Position numbers and translations under genes: made by a program
Notes under the pieces: model-generated
Databases searched by the model: none
What the model saw: the letters and a program-made list of their open reading frames with translations, nothing else
Told to the model about the DNA's origin: nothing
In this document: piece by piece, positions 36,900 through 44,983 of the stretch
Position numbering within the stretch: position 1 is the stretch's first letter
How the letters are laid out: the number at the start of each line of letters is the position of its first letter
From: Maribacter algarum (ex Zhang et al. 2020)
Lineage (GTDB): Bacteria; Bacteroidota; Bacteroidia; Flavobacteriales; Flavobacteriaceae
Reading direction: 5' to 3'
NCBI RefSeq assembly: GCF_005885635.1
Contig: NZ_VATY01000003.1
Location: 62,001 to 126,000, forward strand
Length of the DNA: 64,000 nt

Positions 36900-37616
36900 A
36901 TGATACAAAAGAAAGTTTCAGACGCTAGGGAGGCCCTACAAGGGGTATCAAACGGAATGACCTTAATGCTTGGAGGTTTCGGACTATCGGGTATTCCCGA
37001 AAATGCAATTTCAGAACTGATGCACCAAGGTTTCAATAACCTGACCTGCATTTCGAATAACGCTGGCGTAGATGATTTCGGATTGGGATTGTTACTCCAG
37101 AAAAAACAAATCAAAAAAATGGTCTCCTCCTATGTGGGAGAAAACGATGAGTTTGAACGACAAATGCTCAGTGGCGAGTTAGATGTAGAACTGATTCCAC
37201 AAGGTACCTTGGCAGAAAGATGCCGAGCAGCGCAAGCTGGTTTTCCGGCTATTTATACACCCGCCGGTTACGGTACGGAGGTAGCTGAAGGAAAGGAGAC
37301 CCGTGAATTCAATGGTAAAATGTATGTGTTGGAACATGCCTTTAGAGCTGATTTCTCTTTTGTAAAAGCATGGAAAGGTGATGTTGCCGGAAACTTGATT
37401 TTCAAAGGTACCGCTAGAAACTTTAATCCGAATATGTGCGGTGCGGCAAAAATTACGGTTGCCGAAGTAGAGGAATTCGTACCCGCAGGAAGTTTAGACC
37501 CGAACCAAATTCATATTCCCGGAATATTCGTGCAACGCATTTTTCAGGGCGTAAACTACGAAAAGAGAATCGAGCAACGAACGGTAAGACAAAAAGCACA
37601 ATATGGCATTGGATAA
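36900..37616 (+). CDS. 3-oxoacid CoA-transferase subunit A
   Basis: 238 residues of the SCOT/PcaI type: [15 protein letters not shown] near the N-terminus, [15 protein letters not shown], and [17 protein letters not shown]. With subunit B it transfers CoA from succinyl-CoA to a 3-oxoacid. The neighbouring fumarylacetoacetase makes acetoacetate, so acetoacetate is the likely acceptor. The last codons overlap the start of subunit B by 14 bases, showing translational coupling. Confidence 0.93.
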   Translation: MIQKKVSDAREALQGVSNGMTLMLGGFGLSGIPENAISELMHQGFNNLTCISNNAGVDDFGLGLLLQKKQIKKMVSSYVGENDEFERQMLSGELDVELIPQGTLAERCRAAQAGFPAIYTPAGYGTEVAEGKETREFNGKMYVLEHAFRADFSFVKAWKGDVAGNLIFKGTARNFNPNMCGAAKITVAEVEEFVPAGSLDPNQIHIPGIFVQRIFQGVNYEKRIEQRTVRQKAQYGIG

Positions 37617-38259
37617 ACAAGGTATTGCAAAACGCATCGCCAAAGAGGTAAAAGACGGCTACTATGTAAATCTTGGTATTGGTATACCTACCCTAGTGGC
37701 AAACTATGTGCGGGAAGATATTGATGTGGAATTTCAAAGTGAAAACGGCGTATTGGGCATGGGGCCTTTCCCTTTTGAAGGAGAGGAAGATGCGGATATC
37801 ATCAACGCCGGAAAACAAACCATAACCACCCTGCCCGGGGCTTCTTTTTTTGACTCGGCCCTCAGCTTTTCAATGATACGCGGACAACATGTGCAGCTCA
37901 CCATTCTTGGTGCGATGGAAGTTTCAGAAAATGGTGATATCGCCAACTGGAAAATACCCGGAAAAATGGTAAAAGGAATGGGCGGTGCCATGGATTTGGT
38001 GGCTAGTGCGGACAATATTATCGTTGCGATGATGCATACCAATCGTGCCGGTGCATCTAAATTATTAAAGCAATGTTCGCTGCCCTTGACCGGAGTTGCC
38101 TGCGTAAAAAAAATAGTGACCAATCTCGCTGTACTCGAGGTGACCAGCAAAGGTTTCAACCTTTTAGAAAGAGCCCCTGGGGTAAATGTAGAAGAAATCA
38201 AAGCTGCTACGGAAGGAAATTTAATTATCACAGGAGAAATTCCTGAAATGAACATTTAA
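37603..38259 (+). CDS. 3-oxoacid CoA-transferase subunit B
   Basis: 218 residues with the [15 protein letters not shown] motif and the [10 protein letters not shown] motif whose Glu forms the enzyme-CoA thioester. It overlaps the end of subunit A. Together they yield acetoacetyl-CoA for thiolysis, joining homogentisate breakdown to central metabolism. Confidence 0.94.
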   Translation: MALDKQGIAKRIAKEVKDGYYVNLGIGIPTLVANYVREDIDVEFQSENGVLGMGPFPFEGEEDADIINAGKQTITTLPGASFFDSALSFSMIRGQHVQLTILGAMEVSENGDIANWKIPGKMVKGMGGAMDLVASADNIIVAMMHTNRAGASKLLKQCSLPLTGVACVKKIVTNLAVLEVTSKGFNLLERAPGVNVEEIKAATEGNLIITGEIPEMNI

Positions 38260-38280
38260 TACAACTAAAAGACAAATACA

Positions 38281-39231
38281 ATGGCAAAAGAATTTGCATC
38301 AAAAGCAGACCTCGGAGAAAAAGAAATCTCTTTTGTGGAACTAGGAAAAGGATGCTACGGCTACACCGCAGAGGGCGACCCCAATAGCGGTGTAATCATA
38401 GGTGATGATTACGTAATGGTCATAGAAGCGCAGGCAACGCCCCGTATGGCAAAAGATGTTATTGCCAAAATAAGAAGCGTAACCGATAAGCCCATTAAAT
38501 ATTTGGTGCTTACACACTACCATGCGGTACGTGTACTTGGGGCAAGCGAATATGGTGTGGATGAAATCATCATGTCTCAAAAGACCAATGAAATGGTTGA
38601 AGAACGTGGCGCACAAGATTGGAAAAGCGAATTCGAGCGTTTTCCAAGATTGTTCAGAGGGCATGAAAGTATTCCTGGTCTTACGCACCCTACTATGATT
38701 TTTGAGGATAAACTTACCATAGAACTCGGAAACAAAAAGGTTGAAATCATGCATGTGGGCGAGGGTCATACCAAAGGGGATTCTATCGTTTGGGTGCCGG
38801 ATGAAAAAGTGATGTTTGCCGGTGACTTGGTAGAATATGGTGCAACTCCCTATTGTGGTGACGCGCAGTTAAAAAACTGGCCTGCCACACTTCAAAAATT
38901 GAGCGATTTTAAACCAAAAGCTTTGGTTCCCGGTCGTGGGGAAGCTTTAAAAAATGAAGTAGAATGCCAAGAGGCGATTTTGATGACTTCTGAATATGTA
39001 ACCATGCTATATCAGGAAGCTTTGCTTAGCGTCACAAGGGGCGAAACATTGAAGCAGTGCTATGATGCCTTGATGAAAAATATGTCACCGCGTTTTGGGG
39101 AGTGGGTAATTTTCGAACATTGTATGCCTTTTAATGTAACTCGGGCTTACGATGAAGCGAGCGGAATTGACCATCCAAGAATTTGGACAGATGAGCGCGA
39201 TGTGGCCATGTGGAACGAACTGAATTCTTAA
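38281..39231 (+). CDS. MBL-fold protein with altered metal motif
   Basis: 316 residues of the metallo-beta-lactamase fold. The first metal motif reads THYHAVRVLGAS instead of HxHxDH: the first two His remain but the Asp and third His are replaced. The later ligands are kept (VGEGHTKGD and FAGDLVEYG). It may bind one metal or be a hydrolase of a special subfamily that travels with aromatic pathways. The substrate is unknown; a CoA thioester or ring-cleavage lactone would fit the context. It is placed between the CoA-transferase and the flavin hydroxylase genes. Confidence 0.85.
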   Translation: MAKEFASKADLGEKEISFVELGKGCYGYTAEGDPNSGVIIGDDYVMVIEAQATPRMAKDVIAKIRSVTDKPIKYLVLTHYHAVRVLGASEYGVDEIIMSQKTNEMVEERGAQDWKSEFERFPRLFRGHESIPGLTHPTMIFEDKLTIELGNKKVEIMHVGEGHTKGDSIVWVPDEKVMFAGDLVEYGATPYCGDAQLKNWPATLQKLSDFKPKALVPGRGEALKNEVECQEAILMTSEYVTMLYQEALLSVTRGETLKQCYDALMKNMSPRFGEWVIFEHCMPFNVTRAYDEASGIDHPRIWTDERDVAMWNELNS

Positions 39232-39261
39232 GAAGTAAATTAATAATAAAACCGTAGCACT

Positions 39262-41139
39262 ATGAAATGGGTTTTGCCAAAAACATATGAGAATCCTACC
39301 TATCCTTTAAAAAAAGTTGCGGATATGGAGTCTGATACCGTTACTAATTATCAGGTCGCAATTATCGGTGCCGGACCTGCTGGTCTTACTGCCGCTCTTG
39401 ATTTGGCAAATCGCGGCATCTCTAGTGTAGTTTTTAGCAAAGAAAATACGGTAAGTATTGGTAGTAGGGCGCTATGTTTTTCAAAAAAATCTTTAGAGGT
39501 TATCAATCGAATTGCACCAAAAGCTGTTGAAAAAATGTTGGCTAAAGGGGTAACCTGGAATCTAGGAAAGGTTTTTTATCAAGAAGATGAAGTATACAAG
39601 TTCAACCTGTTGCCTGAAGACGGTCATAAGATTCCCGCCTTCATCAACCTTCAGCAGTATTATTTTGAGGAGTATCTCGTAGATGAAATCGCCAACCAAC
39701 CGCTAATCGATTTAAGATGGCAAAGTGCAGCACATTTTGTAAGTCAAGATGAAGATAAGGTTACGTTAGAAATAGAAACCGAACTTGGAAATTATAACAT
39801 CGAGGCAGAATACCTTTTGGCCTGTGGAGGCGTGCGCAGTAAAACAAGGGAAACGATGAATATTCCTTTTGAGGGGGAACTCTTCGAGGAGAATTTTCTC
39901 ATTGCCGATGTGACCATGGAAAATGATTTTCCTACAGAACGTTGGTTCTGGTTCGACCCGCCATTCAACAAAGGGTATTCCGCCCTTTTGCATAAAGAGC
40001 CCGATGGGGTGTATCGTATTGATTTGCAATTAGGCATAGATGGTGTTGATAAAGATAAAGAGTTAGACCCTGAACGGATTAAAGGCAGGCTACGAAGAAT
40101 GCTGGGCGACGATTGCAAATTTGAACTGGAGTGGACGAGTATCTATAATTTCAGATGTATGCGCATCAAAAACATGGTTCACGATAGGGTGATTTTTGCA
40201 GGAGATAGCGCCCATCAAGTTTCTCCTTTCGGAGCTCGTGGCGCAAACGGAAGCATTCAAGACATCGACAATCTTGCTTGGAAATTGGCCTATGTACTAC
40301 AGGGCAAAGCACCAAAAAGTCTGCTGGATAGTTATCAGGAAGAAAGGAGTCCGGCTGCCGATGAGAATATCTACCATTCTTCTAATGCGACCGATTTTAT
40401 TTCCCCAAAATCGGAAATCAGCACACTGTTTAGAAATCAATTATTGAGCCTTGCAAAAGACCATGTTTTCGCTCAAAAAATGGTGAACAGTGGTCGCTTA
40501 TCACATGCATTCAAATATTTAAATTCCACCCTAACGTCAAGCGAAAAAGAGGAATGGAACTGTAAGCTGCAAAACGGATATCCTTTGAACGATGTGGCAC
40601 TGAAACATAATGGGGAAACTTCGTATTTGTTAGATGCTTTGAGCGATGATTTCAATCTAGTGCTTTATGGTGATGTTCTTGTTGATGTCTCGAAAATCAC
40701 GGCTCATTTTCCTGTGAATGTAATTTCTATTTCGGAAGGGAATACCAACAAAGGTTTGGTAGATAGTAATGGTTATTTCAAAAAACGGTATGATGCTACC
40801 CCAGGTAGTTGGTACCTCATCCGCCCTGACCACTATATTGCAAACCGAGGTAGAACGCTAGACTATGAAGCCATAAATATGGGTATTTGTAAAGCTACAC
40901 AGGCCACCTCGGCCATAGAAAAAAGCAATATCACGGATGCCAATCCCGCATATGCCAAAGACGATATGTACAAAGCGTTGATCGAGGCACATGAAGGTTT
41001 ATCCAAAGAAGAAAGTGACGCACTGAATGCAAATCTAGTTTTGTTGTTAATGGATACGGTCCAGGGCAAAGAAAAATGGAATACGATTTTGAACACTGCA
41101 AATAATACTACACTCTCAAATAAAGAAATAACTGTTTAA
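39262..41139 (+). CDS. FAD-dependent aromatic hydroxylase (class A monooxygenase)
   Basis: 625 residues of the phenol hydroxylase / MhpA type. The Rossmann motif AIIGAGPAGLTAALDLANRG is near residue 34, and the second FAD motif is FAGDSAHQVSPFGARGANG near 312, followed by a C-terminal thioredoxin-like domain (about 460-560) typical of this group. It would hydroxylate a phenolic substrate with NAD(P)H and O2. In this cluster the likely reaction is conversion of a hydroxyphenylacetate to homogentisate, but this is inference. The N-terminus has a 30-residue extension before the FAD fold. Confidence 0.88.
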   Translation: MKWVLPKTYENPTYPLKKVADMESDTVTNYQVAIIGAGPAGLTAALDLANRGISSVVFSKENTVSIGSRALCFSKKSLEVINRIAPKAVEKMLAKGVTWNLGKVFYQEDEVYKFNLLPEDGHKIPAFINLQQYYFEEYLVDEIANQPLIDLRWQSAAHFVSQDEDKVTLEIETELGNYNIEAEYLLACGGVRSKTRETMNIPFEGELFEENFLIADVTMENDFPTERWFWFDPPFNKGYSALLHKEPDGVYRIDLQLGIDGVDKDKELDPERIKGRLRRMLGDDCKFELEWTSIYNFRCMRIKNMVHDRVIFAGDSAHQVSPFGARGANGSIQDIDNLAWKLAYVLQGKAPKSLLDSYQEERSPAADENIYHSSNATDFISPKSEISTLFRNQLLSLAKDHVFAQKMVNSGRLSHAFKYLNSTLTSSEKEEWNCKLQNGYPLNDVALKHNGETSYLLDALSDDFNLVLYGDVLVDVSKITAHFPVNVISISEGNTNKGLVDSNGYFKKRYDATPGSWYLIRPDHYIANRGRTLDYEAINMGICKATQATSAIEKSNITDANPAYAKDDMYKALIEAHEGLSKEESDALNANLVLLLMDTVQGKEKWNTILNTANNTTLSNKEITV

Positions 41140-41148
41140 TTAGCAATC

Positions 41149-41736
41149 ATGGCACATCTAAAACCGCTTCCTAAAAATCTTCATTCAGATTTAGAGCCCC
41201 AATTTGACCACTATCAAAAAACAAGAGGATTTATTCCCAACAGTATTCTAACAATGCAAAGAAGGCCAAAAATATCAAAGGCTTTTATGGACTTGAATCA
41301 AGCCATTTTGTATGAAGGAACCGTATCCGAAGAACTGAAAATGTTGGTAAGCCTTATCGCAAGTCAAGCGGCAGGGTGCAGATATTGCCAAGCACACATG
41401 GCCAACTTGTCAAAAATATACCATGCGTCAAAAGAGAAAATAGAAGCTGTTTGGGAGTATAAGACTTCTCCCCTATTTACAGATGCCGAAAGAGCTGTCC
41501 TACAACTGGCATATCATGGTGCCATAATTCCGAATGCAGCCTCTTCAAAAGATTTCGGTGAAGTGAAAAAATACTTTAACGAAGATGAAATCGTAGAAAT
41601 CGTGGCATCGATTGCTTTGTTTGGATATCTAAACCGATGGAATGATACCATGGCGACCGATTTGGAAGAATATCCGAAAGAAGTGGCACAGGAATTAATA
41701 GCATCTAAAGGCTGGAATGCAGGCAAACACGAATAA
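41149..41736 (+). CDS. carboxymuconolactone decarboxylase/AhpD-like protein
   Basis: 195 residues, all helical, with the AhpD-type redox motif AAGCRYCQAHMANL (CxxCxxxH pattern) near residue 80. Proteins of this kind are peroxidase-like or gamma-carboxymuconolactone decarboxylase-like. It lies 9 bases after the hydroxylase gene, so protection from peroxide released by uncoupled hydroxylation is plausible. The precise activity cannot be read from the sequence. Confidence 0.85.
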   Translation: MAHLKPLPKNLHSDLEPQFDHYQKTRGFIPNSILTMQRRPKISKAFMDLNQAILYEGTVSEELKMLVSLIASQAAGCRYCQAHMANLSKIYHASKEKIEAVWEYKTSPLFTDAERAVLQLAYHGAIIPNAASSKDFGEVKKYFNEDEIVEIVASIALFGYLNRWNDTMATDLEEYPKEVAQELIASKGWNAGKHE

Positions 41737-41800
41737 TTCAAAAAATAAAATGAGAACAGATAATAAAAAAATAAATTAAGTATCTTTAAAACAGGAACTT

Positions 41801-42778
41801 ATGGTACATACAACCGATTTCGAAATTAGTACTGCAAAAGTAAATCCGAAAGAATCGCTTTCTTTTTGGAATGATTATGTGTGCGATACCTTAATCGGTT
41901 TGGACATTTCGCATAGCAGCCCAAAAACCAATTTTTATGGTTCGCTAATAGGCCATCAATTAGATGAAATGCATGTTTGTAGAATTAATTCACAATCAAG
42001 TGGGGTGCATCGTACCAAAGGCCAAATAGCAAAATCGACTGAAGGTTATTTCATGATTAATTTCCAAGTCTCGGGAGAATGCTTTTTATCGCAAGACGGT
42101 CGTCATGTACATTTAAAACCGAACGACTGGGCCTTTACGGATAGTACCCGCCCATACCAGTTGAATTTTCTAAATGATTTCGAACAACTCGTTCTTAAAA
42201 TTCCAAGAAAACTGATTACCTATGGTACATCATATGTTACTTCAAATACCGCCAAACTATTGGATGATGAAGGTCTCGGTAAAATTTTGAAAAATTTTGT
42301 TTACTCGCTAAGTGCAGAATTAAAAATCGTAGACCAATACACCAGAAAATATTTAGCCGCTAGCCTATTACAATTGCTCAACGATTATTTAAACTTAAAG
42401 TTTATCACAGAAAAGAGTAGTACTCCGTCAAAAGAGACCATGCTTTTTCAAATAAAATGTTTTGTTGAGGAGCATATTTCAAGTTCTCAGTTGACTATTC
42501 AACAAATTGCCGACACCTTCAAATGTTCAAAAAGACAATTGCATAATATTTTTTCAAAGGAAGATTGCACCATAAATTCCTATATCAAAGAATCACGTTT
42601 ACAAAAGTGTAGGGCCGATATCGAAAACCGAAATCTCTTCCAATTGACCATCGCAGAAATCGGATATAGAAACGGTTTTAACGATGTAAGCAATTTTGCA
42701 AAATCCTTCAAACACAAATTCGGTATTCCACCCGGTGAATACAGAACCTTCCACATGAAATCCGTGCAACTCATTTAA
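41801..42778 (+). CDS. AraC-family regulator with AraC-binding-like N-domain
   Basis: 325 residues. The N-terminal domain (about 10-190) is of the AraC_binding_2 type (SFWNDYVCDTLIGLDIS; FMINFQVSGECFLSQDGR). The C-terminal domain has both helix-turn-helix units, including CSKRQLHNIFSKEDC and IAEIGYRNGFNDVSNFAKSF. AraC-type activators of this kind are known beside bacterial nitrilase and aldoxime dehydratase genes, and it lies directly upstream of such genes here. It probably activates the nitrilase/dehydratase/TonB genes in response to an aldoxime, nitrile or acid. Confidence 0.9.
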   Translation: MVHTTDFEISTAKVNPKESLSFWNDYVCDTLIGLDISHSSPKTNFYGSLIGHQLDEMHVCRINSQSSGVHRTKGQIAKSTEGYFMINFQVSGECFLSQDGRHVHLKPNDWAFTDSTRPYQLNFLNDFEQLVLKIPRKLITYGTSYVTSNTAKLLDDEGLGKILKNFVYSLSAELKIVDQYTRKYLAASLLQLLNDYLNLKFITEKSSTPSKETMLFQIKCFVEEHISSSQLTIQQIADTFKCSKRQLHNIFSKEDCTINSYIKESRLQKCRADIENRNLFQLTIAEIGYRNGFNDVSNFAKSFKHKFGIPPGEYRTFHMKSVQLI

Positions 42779-42894
42779 ATTCGGTTTTTGGTCTTCGTCG
42801 GGTGTTAAAATTCGACTAAAAAAGAGCGTTTCCCTATTGACCAATACTTTGTGCACTATTCGCCAATCCGTTTCAATTAGATTGTAGTTACTTG

Positions 42895-42925
42895 ATATCC
42901 ATAACGTTAAAACCTTTATGGATAT
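42895..42925 (+). promoter_or_regulatory. perfect inverted repeat that includes the nitrilase start codon
   Basis: Ten-base arms ATATCCATAA (42895-42904) and TTATGGATAT (42916-42925) enclose 11 bases. The right arm contains the ATG at 42918. In RNA the stem would bury the start site; in DNA it could be an operator for the AraC protein. A second in-frame ATG at 42924 lies partly in the same arm. Confidence 0.55.
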
Positions 42926-43937
42926 GAAAAATACGCAATATAAAGTGGCAGCGGTACAAGCCGCCCCCATTTTTTTAGACCTTCAAGCATCCCTTAAAAA
43001 AGCAATTGGTTTAATAGAGGAAGCAGCCAAAAATGGTGCAAAAGTCGTCTCCTTTGGCGAAACTTGGCTTTCCGGTTATCCTTGGTGGATATGGCTCGAT
43101 GCTCCTGCAATGGGCATGCAATTTGTACAGCCCTATTTTGAAAGTGCCATGGAAGTGGGTGGACCTGAGCATCAGCAACTTTGCGATGCGGCCAAGCGAA
43201 ACAACATCTTTGTTTGTATGGGCTTTTCTGAACGTGCGGGAGGTTCTTTATATATCGCCCAGTTGATGATCGATGATCAAGGAGAGACTATTGCAGCACG
43301 AAGAAAATTAAAGCCGACCCATGTAGAACGTACTGTATTCGGTAATGGTGATGGTAGTGATCTCAAAGTGCATGATACCTCTATAGGCAGACTTGGGGCC
43401 TTGGCCTGCTGGGAGCATATACAGCCTTTGAGTAAATATGCCATGTATTCGCAGGACGAGCAATTACATTTTGCCGCATGGCCGGGCTTTTCTTTATATG
43501 AAGGAAAAGCACATGCCCTTGGGTGGGAAGTAAATACTGCTGCCAGCTTAATATATGCCGTTGAAGGGTCTTGTTATGTGATAGCCCCGTCTTGTATGGT
43601 ATCGCAACAAATGCACGATGTGCTCTGTGATACGGACTTAAAGAAAGACTTTTTACCGCTAGGCGGAGGGTACGCCAGAATTTACGGCCCTGATGGTTCT
43701 GAACTTGCCGAGCCACTACCGCACGATCAAGAAGGTATTATTTATGCGGATATCGACCTGGGTGCTATTGCTGTGGCAAAGGCTGCGGCCGATCCTGCCG
43801 GACACTACTCCAGACCGGATGTAACACAACTACTCTTCAATCCAAAACCGCAGCGCCCAGTGGTAATGCGCGACGAATACAATGCTGGCAAAGAACCTGT
43901 TGCAGAGCAAGCACCTGCCGAAGAAACAGCCGATTAA
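42918..43937 (+). CDS. nitrilase
   Basis: 339 residues of the carbon-nitrogen hydrolase superfamily, nitrilase branch. The catalytic triad is visible: Glu48 in SFGETWLSGYPWWIW, Lys130 in RRKLKPTHVERTVFG, and Cys164 in ALACWEHIQPL. It hydrolyses a nitrile to the carboxylic acid and ammonia. The aldoxime dehydratase gene follows after 2 bases, so the nitrile is probably made in the same cell. The homogentisate genes nearby suggest an arylacetonitrile. The last 20 residues are Glu/Ala/Pro-rich and probably disordered. Confidence 0.94.
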   Translation: MDMKNTQYKVAAVQAAPIFLDLQASLKKAIGLIEEAAKNGAKVVSFGETWLSGYPWWIWLDAPAMGMQFVQPYFESAMEVGGPEHQQLCDAAKRNNIFVCMGFSERAGGSLYIAQLMIDDQGETIAARRKLKPTHVERTVFGNGDGSDLKVHDTSIGRLGALACWEHIQPLSKYAMYSQDEQLHFAAWPGFSLYEGKAHALGWEVNTAASLIYAVEGSCYVIAPSCMVSQQMHDVLCDTDLKKDFLPLGGGYARIYGPDGSELAEPLPHDQEGIIYADIDLGAIAVAKAAADPAGHYSRPDVTQLLFNPKPQRPVVMRDEYNAGKEPVAEQAPAEETAD

Positions 43938-43939
43938 TT

Positions 43940-44956
43940 ATGGAAAAATATAAAAAGAATATGCCCCCCGATTGGGAACCACCGGTTCCCGCTTGGAGTG
44001 CTCAAATAGAAAAAGACTGTACCGAAGTAGTCATTGAATACATCGGTGTTCAGACCCTTACGGATAATAGTCAAAAACCAACTGCTTTTCACAACTGGTA
44101 TGCCGGTATGATGAAAACAGAACACGCGCCGATTCACACTGAAAGAGGCCGAATGCTGGATAGCGAAAACTACGTCAACGACTTCTATATTTCCTATTGG
44201 AATTCGAAAGAGGATTATGAAAACTACCGTTCCTCGAGCGAATTTATGGACTGGTGGGGTACTGAAGAGCGCACGCGAGAAACATCGGGCTATTGGCTAG
44301 AACCCATGATAGTTCCGACGGAACGTTTTGAGACTCTTTTTTCCAGTGAAGACAAAGCAGGTGCAGCCACTATTTTCAATGATTTCAAAGGGCCTATCAA
44401 AGAACATAATTATTTTGGGGGAATGCGGGATAGGTTGGAAATCTCGGAGGTAAACCTTTTGGAAGGTAATGGCAGCGAACTAACAAAACGGTCCAAGATT
44501 GAATCTTTAGGAAAAAGGGTTCACTTAAAAACCCCTGAGAATCTCGCTATTATCCGTTCCGCACAAAATTTAGGGCATTGTAAACAAGAGGAACTGGACT
44601 ACTACTATAAAGATGTTCATCCGCATCTCTTGAAAGGAATGGATTTCATAGCAACCAATCCCAAAGAAACAGGTTGTGCCTGTTCTCGGTTTTCAGATGA
44701 ATTGACACTAGATGGAAATTCCACACAGAAAACATTCGGATTCGCATATTTCCTGACCCTTGAGCATTTAGAAAAATGGTCTAAGACCCATCCAACGCAT
44801 TTGGCCATTTTTCACAGTTTTTTAGAGATGGTTCAATCACTTGAAGGACAGGTAGCTATTAAACTATGGCACGAAGTATCCGTGCTCCCCAAAGGGCAAA
44901 CCTTTGAATATATCAACTGTCATCCAAAAACAGGATTACTACCCTGGTTCAATTAA
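43940..44956 (+). CDS. oxd: aldoxime dehydratase (haem-containing)
   Basis: 338 residues matching the phenylacetaldoxime dehydratase family. Diagnostic segments are GYWLEPMIVPTERFETL, FGGMRDRLEIS, IRSAQNLGHC, SHPTHLAIFHSFLEM-like THPTHLAIFHSF, KLWHEVSVL and YINCHPKTGLLPWF. The conserved His residues of the last two motifs are probably the haem ligand and the distal catalytic His known in this family. It dehydrates an aldoxime to a nitrile with ferrous haem. It is co-transcribed with the nitrilase. This family is uncommon in Bacteroidota as far as I know. Confidence 0.92.
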   Translation: MEKYKKNMPPDWEPPVPAWSAQIEKDCTEVVIEYIGVQTLTDNSQKPTAFHNWYAGMMKTEHAPIHTERGRMLDSENYVNDFYISYWNSKEDYENYRSSSEFMDWWGTEERTRETSGYWLEPMIVPTERFETLFSSEDKAGAATIFNDFKGPIKEHNYFGGMRDRLEISEVNLLEGNGSELTKRSKIESLGKRVHLKTPENLAIIRSAQNLGHCKQEELDYYYKDVHPHLLKGMDFIATNPKETGCACSRFSDELTLDGNSTQKTFGFAYFLTLEHLEKWSKTHPTHLAIFHSFLEMVQSLEGQVAIKLWHEVSVLPKGQTFEYINCHPKTGLLPWFN

Positions 44957-44983
44957 AATAACAACTCAACTTAAAACTAAAAA

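Noticed and set aside
37734-38255. 173-codon minus-strand frame over CoA-transferase subunit B
   Set aside because: The plus strand encodes a clear enzyme with its active-site motif; the opposite frame shows no family features.
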